Assembly: GCA_015222795.1 (NCBI GenBank)
Contig: JADFVY010000433.1
Coordinates: forward strand, 1-10,455
Direction of reading: 5' to 3'
DNA: 10,455 nt
Source of the DNA: Pseudomonadota bacterium
GTDB lineage: Bacteria; Pseudomonadota; Alphaproteobacteria; UBA8366; JADFVY01
The notes under the pieces were generated by a model, which saw nothing but the letters and a program-made list of their open reading frames with translations, was not told where the DNA came from and made no database searches. Positions within the stretch are counted from its first letter, which is position 1, and each line of letters opens with the position of its first letter. Made by a program: the position numbers and the translations under genes. Below are positions 1 to 6,407 of the stretch, piece by piece.

Positions 1-33
1 GTGGGCCGTAGGCCTAATACCAAGGCTCGCTGA
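1..33 (+). pseudogene. Mirrored C-terminal fragment of the molybdoenzyme gene
   Basis: Read on the plus strand from base 1, this stretch encodes VGRRPNTKAR followed by TGA. These are exactly the last ten residues of the minus-strand molybdopterin oxidoreductase (160-2484). It is present only because it lies in the left arm of the 69-bp inverted repeat, and it is cut by the window edge. It could be the tail of a second, convergent full copy outside the window, a short duplicated remnant, or an artefact of library or assembly fold-back. The perfect nucleotide identity, which continues 36 bases past the stop, argues for a very recent event or an artefact. Confidence 0.4.
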
Positions 34-192
34 TAAAGACCCATTTGACCGGTTTCCCTTGACCGCTCGTCAGGCGCGGTTCGCACCGTGGTGTTTACCC
101 ACCACAAGCGTACCGCAACGCCGCGAGCGGTCAAGGGAAACCGGTCAAATGGGTCTTTATCAGCGAGCCTTGGTATTAGGCCTACGGCCCAC
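1..192. repeat. Perfect 69-bp inverted repeat with 54-base spacer (terminal fold-back)
   Basis: Bases 1-69 are the exact reverse complement of 124-192. The 54-base spacer (70-123) is itself an imperfect palindrome about nearly the same centre: GTGGTG (88-93) pairs with CACCAC (100-105), CGC (82-84) with GCG (108-110), and GCGGT (76-80) with ACCGC (112-116). The right arm contains the last ten codons and stop of the molybdoenzyme gene, and the left arm carries the same ten codons and stop on the opposite strand. The left arm begins exactly at base 1, so its true extent is unknown. A mirrored coding end at a sequence terminus suits a fold-back chimera or an assembly stop at a palindrome. A genuine tail-to-tail duplication is the alternative. 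No T-run follows the core hairpin, so a standard intrinsic terminator is not supported. Confidence 0.95.
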
Positions 193-2484
193 CGTAATCT
201 CCGGCAGTTCGCCGTCCCAGCGCTCCACATTGACCAGCAGGCTTCCCGCGATCGGGCCCTGGCCCAGTTTCGAGGTGCCCCGGTCCTGGGTCAGGACGTT
301 GGGATTGCCGTGCCGGTCGAGCGATCCCGCTTTGTCCGGCTCCAGCGGGTCGTACCAGGCGCCGGTCTGGATGCGCGCCACGCCGGGCCGCACGTCGTCG
401 CTGACGATGGCGCCCGCCAGGCAGGCGCCGCGCTCGTTGAACAGCCGAACGATGTCGCCGTCCGATATATCGCGCGCGGCGGCGTCGTCGGGATGAATCC
501 AGACCGGTTCACGTCCTTGCAGTTTTGTGGCGCGGCTTAATCCGCTGATGTCCATCTGGCCATGCAGGCGGGTCGCCGGCTGGTTGGAAATCAGATGGAG
601 TGGGAACTCGGCCGCCTTCTCCGCCCCCAGCCATTCGCGCGGTTCCAGCCAGACCGGATGGCCCGGGCAATCGTCATAGCCGAAGGAGGCGATTTTTTCC
701 GAGAATATCTCTATTCGTCCCGATGGCGTGCGCAGCGGAAAGGATGTCGGGTCGGCGCGGAATTCCTCGAACATGACATAGGGTTTGTCGGGCTCGGGGA
801 ACTCCACGTAACCCTGTTCCCAGAACTCCTCGAAATCCGGCAGTTCGGCTTCGAATTGTGCGGCCTGCTGGCGGCAGACATCGTAGATATGGCGCAGCCA
901 GTCCATCTCGTCGCGGCCTTCGGTGAAGGTCTCGCGGAAGCCCAGCCGCCCCGCCAGGCCACTGAAGATATCGAAATCGTTGCGGGCGTCGCCCAGCGGC
1001 TCAATCGCCTTGTGCATGGCCAGGATAAAGCGGTCGCGGGAACTGGCGGTGACGTCGTTGCGTTCCAGCGGCGTCGTCGCCGGCAGAACGATATCGGCGT
1101 GGCGCGCCGTCGAGGTCCACCAGGGTTCATGCACGATCACGGTGTCGGGCCGTTGCCAGGCCGCGACCAGCCGGTTGAGGTCCTGGTGATGATGGAATGG
1201 GTTGCCGCCGGCCCAGTAGACCAGCTTGACGTCGGGATAGGTGATGCGCTCGCCATTGAAATCGATCGTCTTGCCGGGCTCCAGCAACATATCGGCGATT
1301 CGCGCCACCGGGATGTTGAGGCCCGTGGGATTGCGGCCCACCGGCATCACCGGCACCGGCATCGGCCGGCGCGGGTTGCCCATGCCACCCTCGGCCCCGT
1401 AACCGAAACCGAAGCCACCGCCCGGCAGGCCGATCTGGCCAAGCAGGGACGCCAGAACGGTCAGCATCCAGTATGGCTGTTCGCCAAATTCGGCACGCTG
1501 CAAGGACCAACTGGCAGACAGCATGGTGCGCGTCGAGGCCATGCGCCGGGCCAGGCCGCGAATAGTTTCGGCGGGAACGCCCGACAATGCGGCGGCCCAG
1601 TCGGCATCGCGCGGCTGGCCGCCATCCTCGCCCATCAGGTAGGCTTGGAACGGTTCGAAGCCGGTAGTGTAGCGCTCCAGGAAGCCGGTGTCGTGCAGCC
1701 CCTCCGAGATCAGCGTTTGGGCCAGGCCCATCATGACGGCGGTGTCGCTGCCCGGCGCCGGGGCCAGCCATTCGGCTTCGATATAATCCGGCGCATCGCT
1801 GCGCAGCGGGCTGATCGAGACGAACTCGACGCCCGCCTCGCGGGCGCGGCGCAGCCAGGGCTGGGCGGTATGTTCGCCCGAACCGCCGGATTCGATCTGG
1901 GTATTCTTGATCGGCACGCCGCCAAACATCACCATCAGTTTGGTGTTTTCGGTAATGCTGCGCCAGTCGGTCAGTGGGCCGCTGACCACGCGGGCGGTGC
2001 CGACGACATGGGGCATGATGATCATGCCCGCGGCATAGGAATAGTTGGTAACCTGGCCTGTAAAGCCGCCAAGGCCGTTCAGGAAGCGGTGCAGCAGGGT
2101 GCGCGCATGGTTCAGCCGCCCGGCGCTGGCCCAGCCGTAGGAACCGGCGAAGATCGAGGTGTTTCCGTGGGCCTCGCGCACCCGCGCCAACTCGTTGGCG
2201 ACCATGTCCAGCGCGGTATCCCAATCCACCGGCACGAAGGGCTCGGCGCCCCGGCCCGCGCGGTCGCCGTCCTTGCCCTTTTCCAGATATCCCTGGCGCA
2301 CATAGGGCTGGTCGATCCGTGTTTCGTGATAAAGCGCGTCGGGTATGGCCTGGATCAGGGGCGCGGGGTCGGGGTCGCGCCCAAAGGGCCTCACGCCGGT
2401 AACCCGGCCATTCTCCAACTCCGCCGAAAAGGCGCCCCAATGGGTGGCCGACGGCTTCAACTGCTTATCCGAACCCTCAGGCAT
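160..2484 (-). CDS. BisC/TorA-like molybdopterin S/N-oxide reductase, cytoplasmic
   Basis: A 774-residue DMSO-reductase-family enzyme with a bis-MGD molybdenum cofactor, most like the biotin/methionine sulfoxide reductase (BisC) and TMAO/DMSO reductase branch. It starts with the THWGAF segment (residues 14-19). It keeps the active-site pair Tyr116/Trp118 (in GSYGW) that matches Tyr114/Trp116 of Rhodobacter DMSO reductase. Ser149 in NYSYAAG is the expected molybdenum ligand. Other family landmarks are GGNPFHHHQDLNRL (426-439), TARHADIVLPATTPLERND (459-477) and the C-terminal HGNPNVLTQDRGTSKLGQGP (725-744). There is no twin-arginine signal peptide and no N-terminal cysteine cluster for an Fe-S centre, so it should be cytoplasmic, as BisC is. 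Length fits that family (about 740-780). A GAGGG ribosome site (2492-2496) sits 7 bases before the ATG. It lies 54 bases downstream of the VOC gene, probably in one transcript. The exact S- or N-oxide substrate cannot be read from the sequence. Confidence 0.9.
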   Translation of the reverse strand: MPEGSDKQLKPSATHWGAFSAELENGRVTGVRPFGRDPDPAPLIQAIPDALYHETRIDQPYVRQGYLEKGKDGDRAGRGAEPFVPVDWDTALDMVANELARVREAHGNTSIFAGSYGWASAGRLNHARTLLHRFLNGLGGFTGQVTNYSYAAGMIIMPHVVGTARVVSGPLTDWRSITENTKLMVMFGGVPIKNTQIESGGSGEHTAQPWLRRAREAGVEFVSISPLRSDAPDYIEAEWLAPAPGSDTAVMMGLAQTLISEGLHDTGFLERYTTGFEPFQAYLMGEDGGQPRDADWAAALSGVPAETIRGLARRMASTRTMLSASWSLQRAEFGEQPYWMLTVLASLLGQIGLPGGGFGFGYGAEGGMGNPRRPMPVPVMPVGRNPTGLNIPVARIADMLLEPGKTIDFNGERITYPDVKLVYWAGGNPFHHHQDLNRLVAAWQRPDTVIVHEPWWTSTARHADIVLPATTPLERNDVTASSRDRFILAMHKAIEPLGDARNDFDIFSGLAGRLGFRETFTEGRDEMDWLRHIYDVCRQQAAQFEAELPDFEEFWEQGYVEFPEPDKPYVMFEEFRADPTSFPLRTPSGRIEIFSEKIASFGYDDCPGHPVWLEPREWLGAEKAAEFPLHLISNQPATRLHGQMDISGLSRATKLQGREPVWIHPDDAAARDISDGDIVRLFNERGACLAGAIVSDDVRPGVARIQTGAWYDPLEPDKAGSLDRHGNPNVLTQDRGTSKLGQGPIAGSLLVNVERWDGELPEITVGRRPNTKAR

Positions 2485-2538
2485 GGAATGACCCTCTCTG
2501 AATGTTTGACGGGGTCATAGCATAACGGATAGCGGCGG

Positions 2539-2979
2539 TCAGCCCTTCAGGGGGACGTCGGGCACCCAGCAATAGCCGTCGGGATCCAGGATGTAGGCCT
2601 CGCGCAGGCCGTGGGGTTTGTCGGCGGCGCCGGCCAGCACCGTATGGCCAGCGGTCCGCGCGGCGGCCTCCGCCTTGTCCGGGTCGCAGTCGTGGAGGCG
2701 CAATTCGGCACCGGCGCCCCGGCCTTCCAGGGCGGCAACGAAACCATGCAGCGGATGGTCTTCGTAAGTATGGTCGGCATGCAGCATCCATTCCGCCTGT
2801 CCGTATCGCAAGACCGCAAAATCGGGATCGGCATAAACCGACTCGGCCCCCAGCACGGTTTGGGCAAATTCCACCGCGGCGCCCATATCGCTGACCAGCA
2901 GGTTGACACCCAGCCCCTTCAGCCCGCGGCCGTAATCGTCCGCCGGCATCCATGGTGTTCCCGAATTTTTTGTCGCCAT
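2539..2979 (-). CDS. VOC (glyoxalase/bleomycin-resistance fold) family protein
   Basis: A 146-residue protein with the two beta-alpha-beta-beta-beta halves typical of the vicinal oxygen chelate superfamily, roughly residues 20-68 and 88-141. Recognisable stretches are GLGVNLLVSDMGAAVEFAQT (22-41), FAVLRYGQAEWMLHAD (54-69), and the terminal ILDPDGYCWVPD (130-141) that matches the usual DPDG strand. The canonical four metal ligands (His/Glu) are not obvious: the first strand has Asn26, and the last strand has no Glu or His at the usual place. An isomerase, dioxygenase or simple binding role cannot be chosen. The start is well supported by AAGGAGG seven bases before the ATG. It is the first gene of the leftward unit, ahead of the molybdoenzyme gene. 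Whether it serves that enzyme, for example by binding or detoxifying a related compound, is inference only. Confidence 0.85.
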   Translation of the reverse strand: MATKNSGTPWMPADDYGRGLKGLGVNLLVSDMGAAVEFAQTVLGAESVYADPDFAVLRYGQAEWMLHADHTYEDHPLHGFVAALEGRGAGAELRLHDCDPDKAEAAARTAGHTVLAGAADKPHGLREAYILDPDGYCWVPDVPLKG

Positions 2980-2986
2980 TCTATTT

Positions 2987-2993
2987 CCTCCTT
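2987..2993 (-). promoter_or_regulatory. Strong Shine-Dalgarno of the VOC gene
   Basis: The minus strand reads AAGGAGG, seven bases before the ATG at 2979. It is the strongest ribosome site on the minus strand. It stands only about 14-20 bases after the T-rich tail of the upstream hairpin, so access to it depends on readthrough of that hairpin. Confidence 0.85.
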
Positions 2994-3006
2994 ATTTCGC
3001 ACAAAC

Positions 3007-3044
3007 AAAAACGCCCGCCGATTCGTCATCGGGGGCGTTTTTTT
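3007..3044. terminator. Bidirectional intrinsic-terminator-like hairpin
   Basis: ACGCCC (3011-3016) pairs with GGGCGT (3033-3038), and CCGAT (3018-3022) pairs with ATCGG (3028-3032), around the loop TCGTC, with G3017 bulged. On the plus strand the stem is followed by a T-run ending at 3044. On the minus strand it is followed by TTTTTGTTT. It can therefore terminate in either direction. It lies between divergent genes, only 31 bases upstream of the VOC start. A leftward transcript starting further right must pass through it before reaching the VOC ribosome site, so it may act as an attenuator or as an insulator between the two units. Confidence 0.8.
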
Positions 3045-3084
3045 CCGTCAGTGCAACGGCAAATCCTTGTGCGGCTTAGGGCAA

Positions 3085-3127
3085 TATCCGATCAAACGGA
3101 ACCGGTCCGGTTCAGTTTGATCGGATA
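3085..3127. repeat. Near-perfect 43-base palindrome (hairpin 1)
   Basis: A 13-bp outer stem (TATCCGATCAAAC, 3085-3097, with its complement at 3115-3127) encloses a 7-bp inner stem (GAACCGG, 3099-3105, with CCGGTTC, 3107-3113). They are separated by a single G/A mismatch, and one T (3106) lies at the centre. The outermost nine bases, TATCCGATC, are shared with the second hairpin at 3161. With no T-run it is not an intrinsic terminator. An operator pair or an RNA structure in a 5' leader is possible. The function is not known. Confidence 0.8.
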
Positions 3128-3143
3128 AAATTGCGCGCAATTT
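3128..3143. repeat. 16-bp perfect palindrome between the two hairpins
   Basis: AAATTGCGCGCAATTT is a perfect self-complementary 16-mer that directly abuts the end of hairpin 1 (3127). A perfect palindrome of this size fits a site for a dimeric regulator. No regulator gene lies next to it, and the protein cannot be named. Confidence 0.6.
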
Positions 3144-3153
3144 CAAGGGGCGA

Positions 3154-3210
3154 GCATCTTTATCCGATCTATTGGAATCGCATAAGCGATTCCAATAGAT
3201 CGGATGATGC
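3154..3210. repeat. Perfect 20-bp-arm hairpin with 4-base loop (hairpin 2)
   Basis: Bases 3162-3181 are the exact reverse complement of 3186-3205, around the loop ATAA. GCATC (3154-3158) and GATGC (3206-3210) extend the stem by five more pairs past a TTT bulge (3159-3161). The outer segment TATCCGATC (3161-3169) repeats that of hairpin 1, but the inner stem (CTATTGGAATCGC and its complement) is unrelated. The element ends 33 bases before the E1 alpha start codon, so it lies in or beside the promoter or leader of the plus-strand operon. Operator sites and an RNA leader structure are both possible. Confidence 0.8.
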
Positions 3211-3243
3211 ACTTGGATCGTTGAGCCGCCAAACGAGGCGAAG

Positions 3244-4308
3244 ATGACAATAGTCGCCAGTTTTGAAATCGAATGCCTCCGGTTCGTCGGGCCGGATGGC
3301 AAGCCGGTCGCTGATCTGCCGGCCTTCGCCCGGGACAGGGGCATCGTGACCGGCCTGTACCGCTGGATGGTGCTGACCCGTGCATTCGACACCAAGGCTA
3401 TCGCCCTGCATCGTACCGGACGGCTGGGTACCTACGCTTCCAGCGCCGGGCAGGAAGCAGTGGCGGTGGGCGTGGCCGATGCCATGGCGCCAGACGATGT
3501 TTTGTTGCCCAGTTTCCGCGAGCACGGCGCGCAACTGGTGCGCGGGGTCACAATGAAAGAACTGTTCCTCTATTGGGGCGGTGACGGACGTGGCTCCGAT
3601 TTCGCCGGGCCGCGCCAGGACTTTCCGGTTTGCGTTCCAGTCGGCAGCCATGCGCCCCATGCCGCGGGCGCGGCGCTGGCCTTCAAGCTGCGGGGCGAGG
3701 CGCGCGCCGCCGTGGCGATCTTCGGCGACGGCGCCACCTCGAAGGGCGACGTTTACGAGGCGATGAACATTGCCGGGTCGTGGGCGTTGCCCGTGGTCTT
3801 CGTCGTCAGCAATAATCAGTGGGCGATTTCCGTTCCCCGTGCGGCCCAAACGGCGGCCGAAACCCTGGCCCAGAAGGCGATCGCCGCCGGTTTCGAGGGG
3901 CTGCAGGTGGACGGCAACGATGTCGTGGCGGTTCGCCAGGCCACGGCCGATGCATTGGGGAAGGCCCGTGTCGGCGGCGGGCCGACGCTGATCGAGGCGC
4001 TGACCTATCGGCTGGGCGACCATACGACGGTCGATGACGCCAGCCGCTATCGCGATGACGAGGAGGTCGGCCGCCACTGGAAGGAAGAGCCGATCGTGCG
4101 TTCGCGCAGTTTCCTGATTGAAACGCATGGCTGGACCCGCGAGGAGGAGGAGGCGCTGATCGGGGAATGCGGGGCCGCGGTAGGCGCCGCCGCGGACGAC
4201 TATCTCACGGTGGCGCCGGAAGACCCCGGGGCGGTGTTCGACTGGCTGTATGAAGAGCTGCCGACCGCCTATGCGCGCCAGCGCACCGATATGCTGGCCG
4301 GGGAGTAG
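3244..4308 (+). CDS. pdhA: 2-oxoacid (pyruvate-type) dehydrogenase E1 alpha subunit
   Basis: A 354-residue E1 alpha subunit. With E1 beta it uses thiamine diphosphate to decarboxylate a 2-oxo acid and pass the acyl group to the lipoyl arm of E2. The TPP motif is GDG (161-163), 26 residues, then NN (190-191). The conserved loop LGDHTTVDDASRYR (258-271) holds the HT pair expected near the active site. The opening (ASFEI, then a Pro-Asp-Gly segment) and RGVTMKELFLYWGGDGRGSDF resemble the proteobacterial PdhA type. The length is normal for the family. The ATG is preceded by GAGG five bases upstream, a modest ribosome site, and no better start exists. It is the first gene of the operon, 8 bases before E1 beta. 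Substrate choice (pyruvate or branched-chain 2-oxo acid) is open: the similarity I recall favours pyruvate, while the amino-acid dehydrogenase downstream favours amino-acid-derived oxo acids. Confidence 0.93.
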   Translation: MTIVASFEIECLRFVGPDGKPVADLPAFARDRGIVTGLYRWMVLTRAFDTKAIALHRTGRLGTYASSAGQEAVAVGVADAMAPDDVLLPSFREHGAQLVRGVTMKELFLYWGGDGRGSDFAGPRQDFPVCVPVGSHAPHAAGAALAFKLRGEARAAVAIFGDGATSKGDVYEAMNIAGSWALPVVFVVSNNQWAISVPRAAQTAAETLAQKAIAAGFEGLQVDGNDVVAVRQATADALGKARVGGGPTLIEALTYRLGDHTTVDDASRYRDDEEVGRHWKEEPIVRSRSFLIETHGWTREEEEALIGECGAAVGAAADDYLTVAPEDPGAVFDWLYEELPTAYARQRTDMLAGE

Positions 4309-4316
4309 GGGAAGCG

Positions 4317-5336
4317 ATGGTCACGGCGAAGCAGAAGGCAAAGACCATCCCGGAAGCCATGGACCTGACCATGGTGGAGGCGCTGAACCGGGCGCTGGCC
4401 CGCGCCATGGCGGAAGACGAGTCCGTCATCCTGCTGGGCGAGGATATCGGTATAGACGGCGGCGTGTTCCGCGCGACGGAAGGCCTGATCGCCCGTTTCG
4501 GCGAGGCGCGCGTGCGCGACACGCCCCTGTCCGAGGCGCTGATCGGCGGCCTGCCGGTCGGGCTGGCGGCCATGGGGTTCCGCCCGGTTGCCGAAATCCA
4601 GTTCATGGGCTTCGTCTATCCGGTGATCGACCAGTTGGTGAACCATGCCTCGCGGATGCGCACCCGCACGCGTGGACGGCTGACCTGTCCGATGGTGCTC
4701 CGCGCGCCCTATGGCGGCGGCATCCATGCGCCGGAACATCACTCGGAAAGCACGGAGGCGATGTTCGCCCACATTCCGGGCATCCGCGTCGTCATCCCGT
4801 CCTCGCCGGCGAAGGCCTACGGTCTGTTGCTGTCCGCCATTCGCGATCCGGACCCGGTCGTCTTTCTGGAGCCCAAGCGCGCCTACCGGGCGGCCAGGGA
4901 GTCGGTTGTCGACGATGGCGGCGCCCTGCCGCTCGACCGCTGCTTCGTCACGCTGAAGGGTGCGGACATTACGCTGGTCGGCTGGGGCGCGATGCTGGGC
5001 GAAGCGATGGAGGCCGCCGATATTCTGGCCGGCGAAGGCGTCGAGGCCGAGGTCATCGATGTCGCCACCCTGAAACCCCTGGATATGGACAGCATTCTTG
5101 CCTCTGTGAAGAAAACCGGCCGCTGCGTCATCGTCCATGAAGCGCCGCTGACCGGCGGCTTCGGGGCCGAGATCGCCGCCAGGCTGGCGGGCGAGGGGCT
5201 GATGCATCTGGTGGCGCCGGTCGAGCGTGTCGCCGGTTGGGACACGGTGATGCCCTTGCCGCGTCTGGAATCCCGTTACATGCCCTCGGCCGCGCGGATC
5301 GCCGCCGCCGCCCGGCGCGCCCTGGAGTATGCCTGA
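4317..5336 (+). CDS. 2-oxoacid dehydrogenase E1 beta subunit
   Basis: A 339-residue transketolase-like beta subunit that completes the alpha2-beta2 E1 decarboxylase. Landmarks are LLGEDIG (39-45), the TPP-contacting Glu73 in DTPLSEALIGG, FMGFVYPVIDQLVNHASRMR (97-116), and HH (141-142) in APEHHSES, where the family's active-site histidine lies. The C-terminal transketolase domain includes DVATLKPLD (248-256) and the GRCVIVHEAPLTGGFGAEIA stretch (268-287). The length is normal. The ribosome site AGGGGA begins in the upstream stop codon, so translation is probably coupled to E1 alpha. The final TGA overlaps the E2 ATG by one base. The substrate uncertainty is the same as for E1 alpha. Confidence 0.93.
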   Translation: MVTAKQKAKTIPEAMDLTMVEALNRALARAMAEDESVILLGEDIGIDGGVFRATEGLIARFGEARVRDTPLSEALIGGLPVGLAAMGFRPVAEIQFMGFVYPVIDQLVNHASRMRTRTRGRLTCPMVLRAPYGGGIHAPEHHSESTEAMFAHIPGIRVVIPSSPAKAYGLLLSAIRDPDPVVFLEPKRAYRAARESVVDDGGALPLDRCFVTLKGADITLVGWGAMLGEAMEAADILAGEGVEAEVIDVATLKPLDMDSILASVKKTGRCVIVHEAPLTGGFGAEIAARLAGEGLMHLVAPVERVAGWDTVMPLPRLESRYMPSAARIAAAARRALEYA

Positions 5337-5338
5337 TG
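5336..5338 (+). promoter_or_regulatory. E2 start by stop-start overlap (ATGA type)
   Basis: The TGA of E1 beta (5334-5336) shares its last base with the ATG of E2. There is no clear separate Shine-Dalgarno, so initiation most likely depends on ribosomes finishing E1 beta. The lipoyl-domain N-terminus begins right here, which fixes the start. Confidence 0.8.
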
Positions 5339-6391
5339 GCCGATATCTTCAAACTTCCCGACCTGGGCGAGGGGCTGGCCGAGGCGGAAATCGTCGCCTG
5401 GCATGTCGGCGTGGGTGACCATGTGGTCACCGATCAGCCGCTGGTCTCGGTCGAGACCGACAAGGCGGTGGTCGAGGTGCCGTCGCCGCAATCCGGCCAT
5501 ATCGCGGCGCTGCATGGCGAGGCGGGCGACGTGGTCGCGGTCGGCGCGCCGCTGGTTGAATTCACGGGCGGCGCGACCGAGGACAAGGGTGCGGTTGTCG
5601 GAGAAATCCCGAAGGCGGCGGGCAAGGTCAAGGCCGTACCCGCCCTGCGCGCCTTGGCGAAGGAGCTGGGGATCGATCTCGCATCCCTGCGGGGAACCGG
5701 GCCGGACGGCGCGATAGTTCGCGCGGATGTGGAGGCGGCGGCGAAAGGCGCCGCGCCAGGGCGGGAGAATATTCGCGGGGTGCGTCGCGCCATGCTGCGC
5801 AACATGGTGCGCGCCGGGGCGGAGGTCGTGCCGGCTACCGTGACCGACGAGGCCGACATCGAATGCTGGCCGCCGAAGACCGACGTGACGGTGCGGCTGA
5901 TCCGCGCCATGGCCGCCGGCTGCAAGGCCTCGCCGTCGCTCAATGCCTGGTTCGATGCGCAAACCGAAAGCCGCACCCTGCATCCCCATATCGACCTCGG
6001 CATCGCGGTGGAGACCGACGACGGGCTGTTTGCGCCGGTAATGCGCGACATCGGCAATCGCGACGCCGCCGATCTGCGGCGCGGGGTGGCGGCGATGAAG
6101 AAGGATATCGAGGCCCGCGCCATCCCGCACGATCAACTGGTGGGCCAGACCGTCACGCTATCGAATTTCGGCATGTTCGGCGGCCGCTTCGCCGATCTCG
6201 TCGTGGTGCCGCCGCAGGTCGCGATCCTCGGCGCCGGCCGGGCCGAGGCCCGCGTCGTCGCCATCGACGGCAAACCGGCGGTCCATCGCATTCTACCCCT
6301 GTCACTCAGCTTCGACCACCGCGTGGTCACCGGTGCCGAGGCCGCGTGGTTCCTGAACGCGGTGATCGAGGATCTTGAGAAGGAAAAATAG
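5336..6391 (+). CDS. Dihydrolipoamide acyltransferase (E2), single lipoyl domain
   Basis: A 351-residue E2 core subunit that carries the acyl group on lipoyl-lysine and transfers it to CoA. The order is a lipoyl domain (about 3-76) with Lys43 in ETDKAVVEVPSP as the lipoylation site, a short linker, a peripheral-subunit-binding domain (about 99-134, VPALRALAKELGIDL to IVRADVEA), almost no second linker, and the catalytic domain (about 145-351). The core has TLSNFGMFGGRF (274-285), VPPQVAILGAGRAEA (291-305) and the active-site stretch SFDHRVVTG, with His328. The usual HxxxDG motif reads HRVVTG, so Thr332 replaces Asp; I recall this in some related E2s. The ATG at 5336 overlaps the E1 beta stop (ATGA) and starts directly at MADIFKLPDLGEG, the normal N-terminus. 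A reading frame open further upstream from 5237 is not used. It is shorter than most E2s because it has one lipoyl domain and short linkers. Confidence 0.93.
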   Translation: MADIFKLPDLGEGLAEAEIVAWHVGVGDHVVTDQPLVSVETDKAVVEVPSPQSGHIAALHGEAGDVVAVGAPLVEFTGGATEDKGAVVGEIPKAAGKVKAVPALRALAKELGIDLASLRGTGPDGAIVRADVEAAAKGAAPGRENIRGVRRAMLRNMVRAGAEVVPATVTDEADIECWPPKTDVTVRLIRAMAAGCKASPSLNAWFDAQTESRTLHPHIDLGIAVETDDGLFAPVMRDIGNRDAADLRRGVAAMKKDIEARAIPHDQLVGQTVTLSNFGMFGGRFADLVVVPPQVAILGAGRAEARVVAIDGKPAVHRILPLSLSFDHRVVTGAEAAWFLNAVIEDLEKEK

Positions 6392-6407
6392 TCGGGAGAT
6401 AAAGCCA

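Larger units (their letters stand above)
2980..3243. other. Divergent intergenic regulatory region
   Basis: These 264 bases separate the leftward VOC/molybdoenzyme pair from the rightward dehydrogenase operon and must hold both promoters. They contain the bidirectional terminator-like hairpin, two long hairpins with shared ends and a 16-bp palindrome. More than half of the stretch is self-complementary. No convincing sigma-70 -35/-10 pair was found on either strand. TAAAAT at 3126-3131 is a weak -10 candidate for the plus strand. No small open reading frame with a credible ribosome site was seen. Confidence 0.75.

Noticed and set aside
70..123. Core of the left-end palindrome as an intrinsic terminator or integron attC site
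   Set aside because: There is no T-run on either side of the core stem, no integrase, and no attC core sites that I could recognise.
2401..2484. Tat signal peptide on the molybdoenzyme
   Set aside because: The N-terminus has no twin arginine and no hydrophobic stretch, and family homology (THWGAF) begins by residue 14.
562..2520. Long plus-strand open frame opposite the molybdoenzyme gene
   Set aside because: It lies wholly antisense to a gene with strong family motifs, its translation shows no recognisable domain, and long antisense frames are common in high-GC coding sequence.
3085..3205. CRISPR array or insertion-sequence ends in the intergenic hairpins
   Set aside because: There are only two hairpins with different interiors, no regular spacers, no transposase and no clear target duplication.
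3169..4128. Minus-strand open frame opposite E1 alpha
   Set aside because: The plus-strand product has the full TPP motif and family length, while the reverse translation resembles nothing known to me.
5237..5335. N-terminal extension of E2 from an upstream in-frame ATG
   Set aside because: It would overlap E1 beta by 99 bases and add 33 arginine-rich residues before a normal lipoyl-domain start at 5336.
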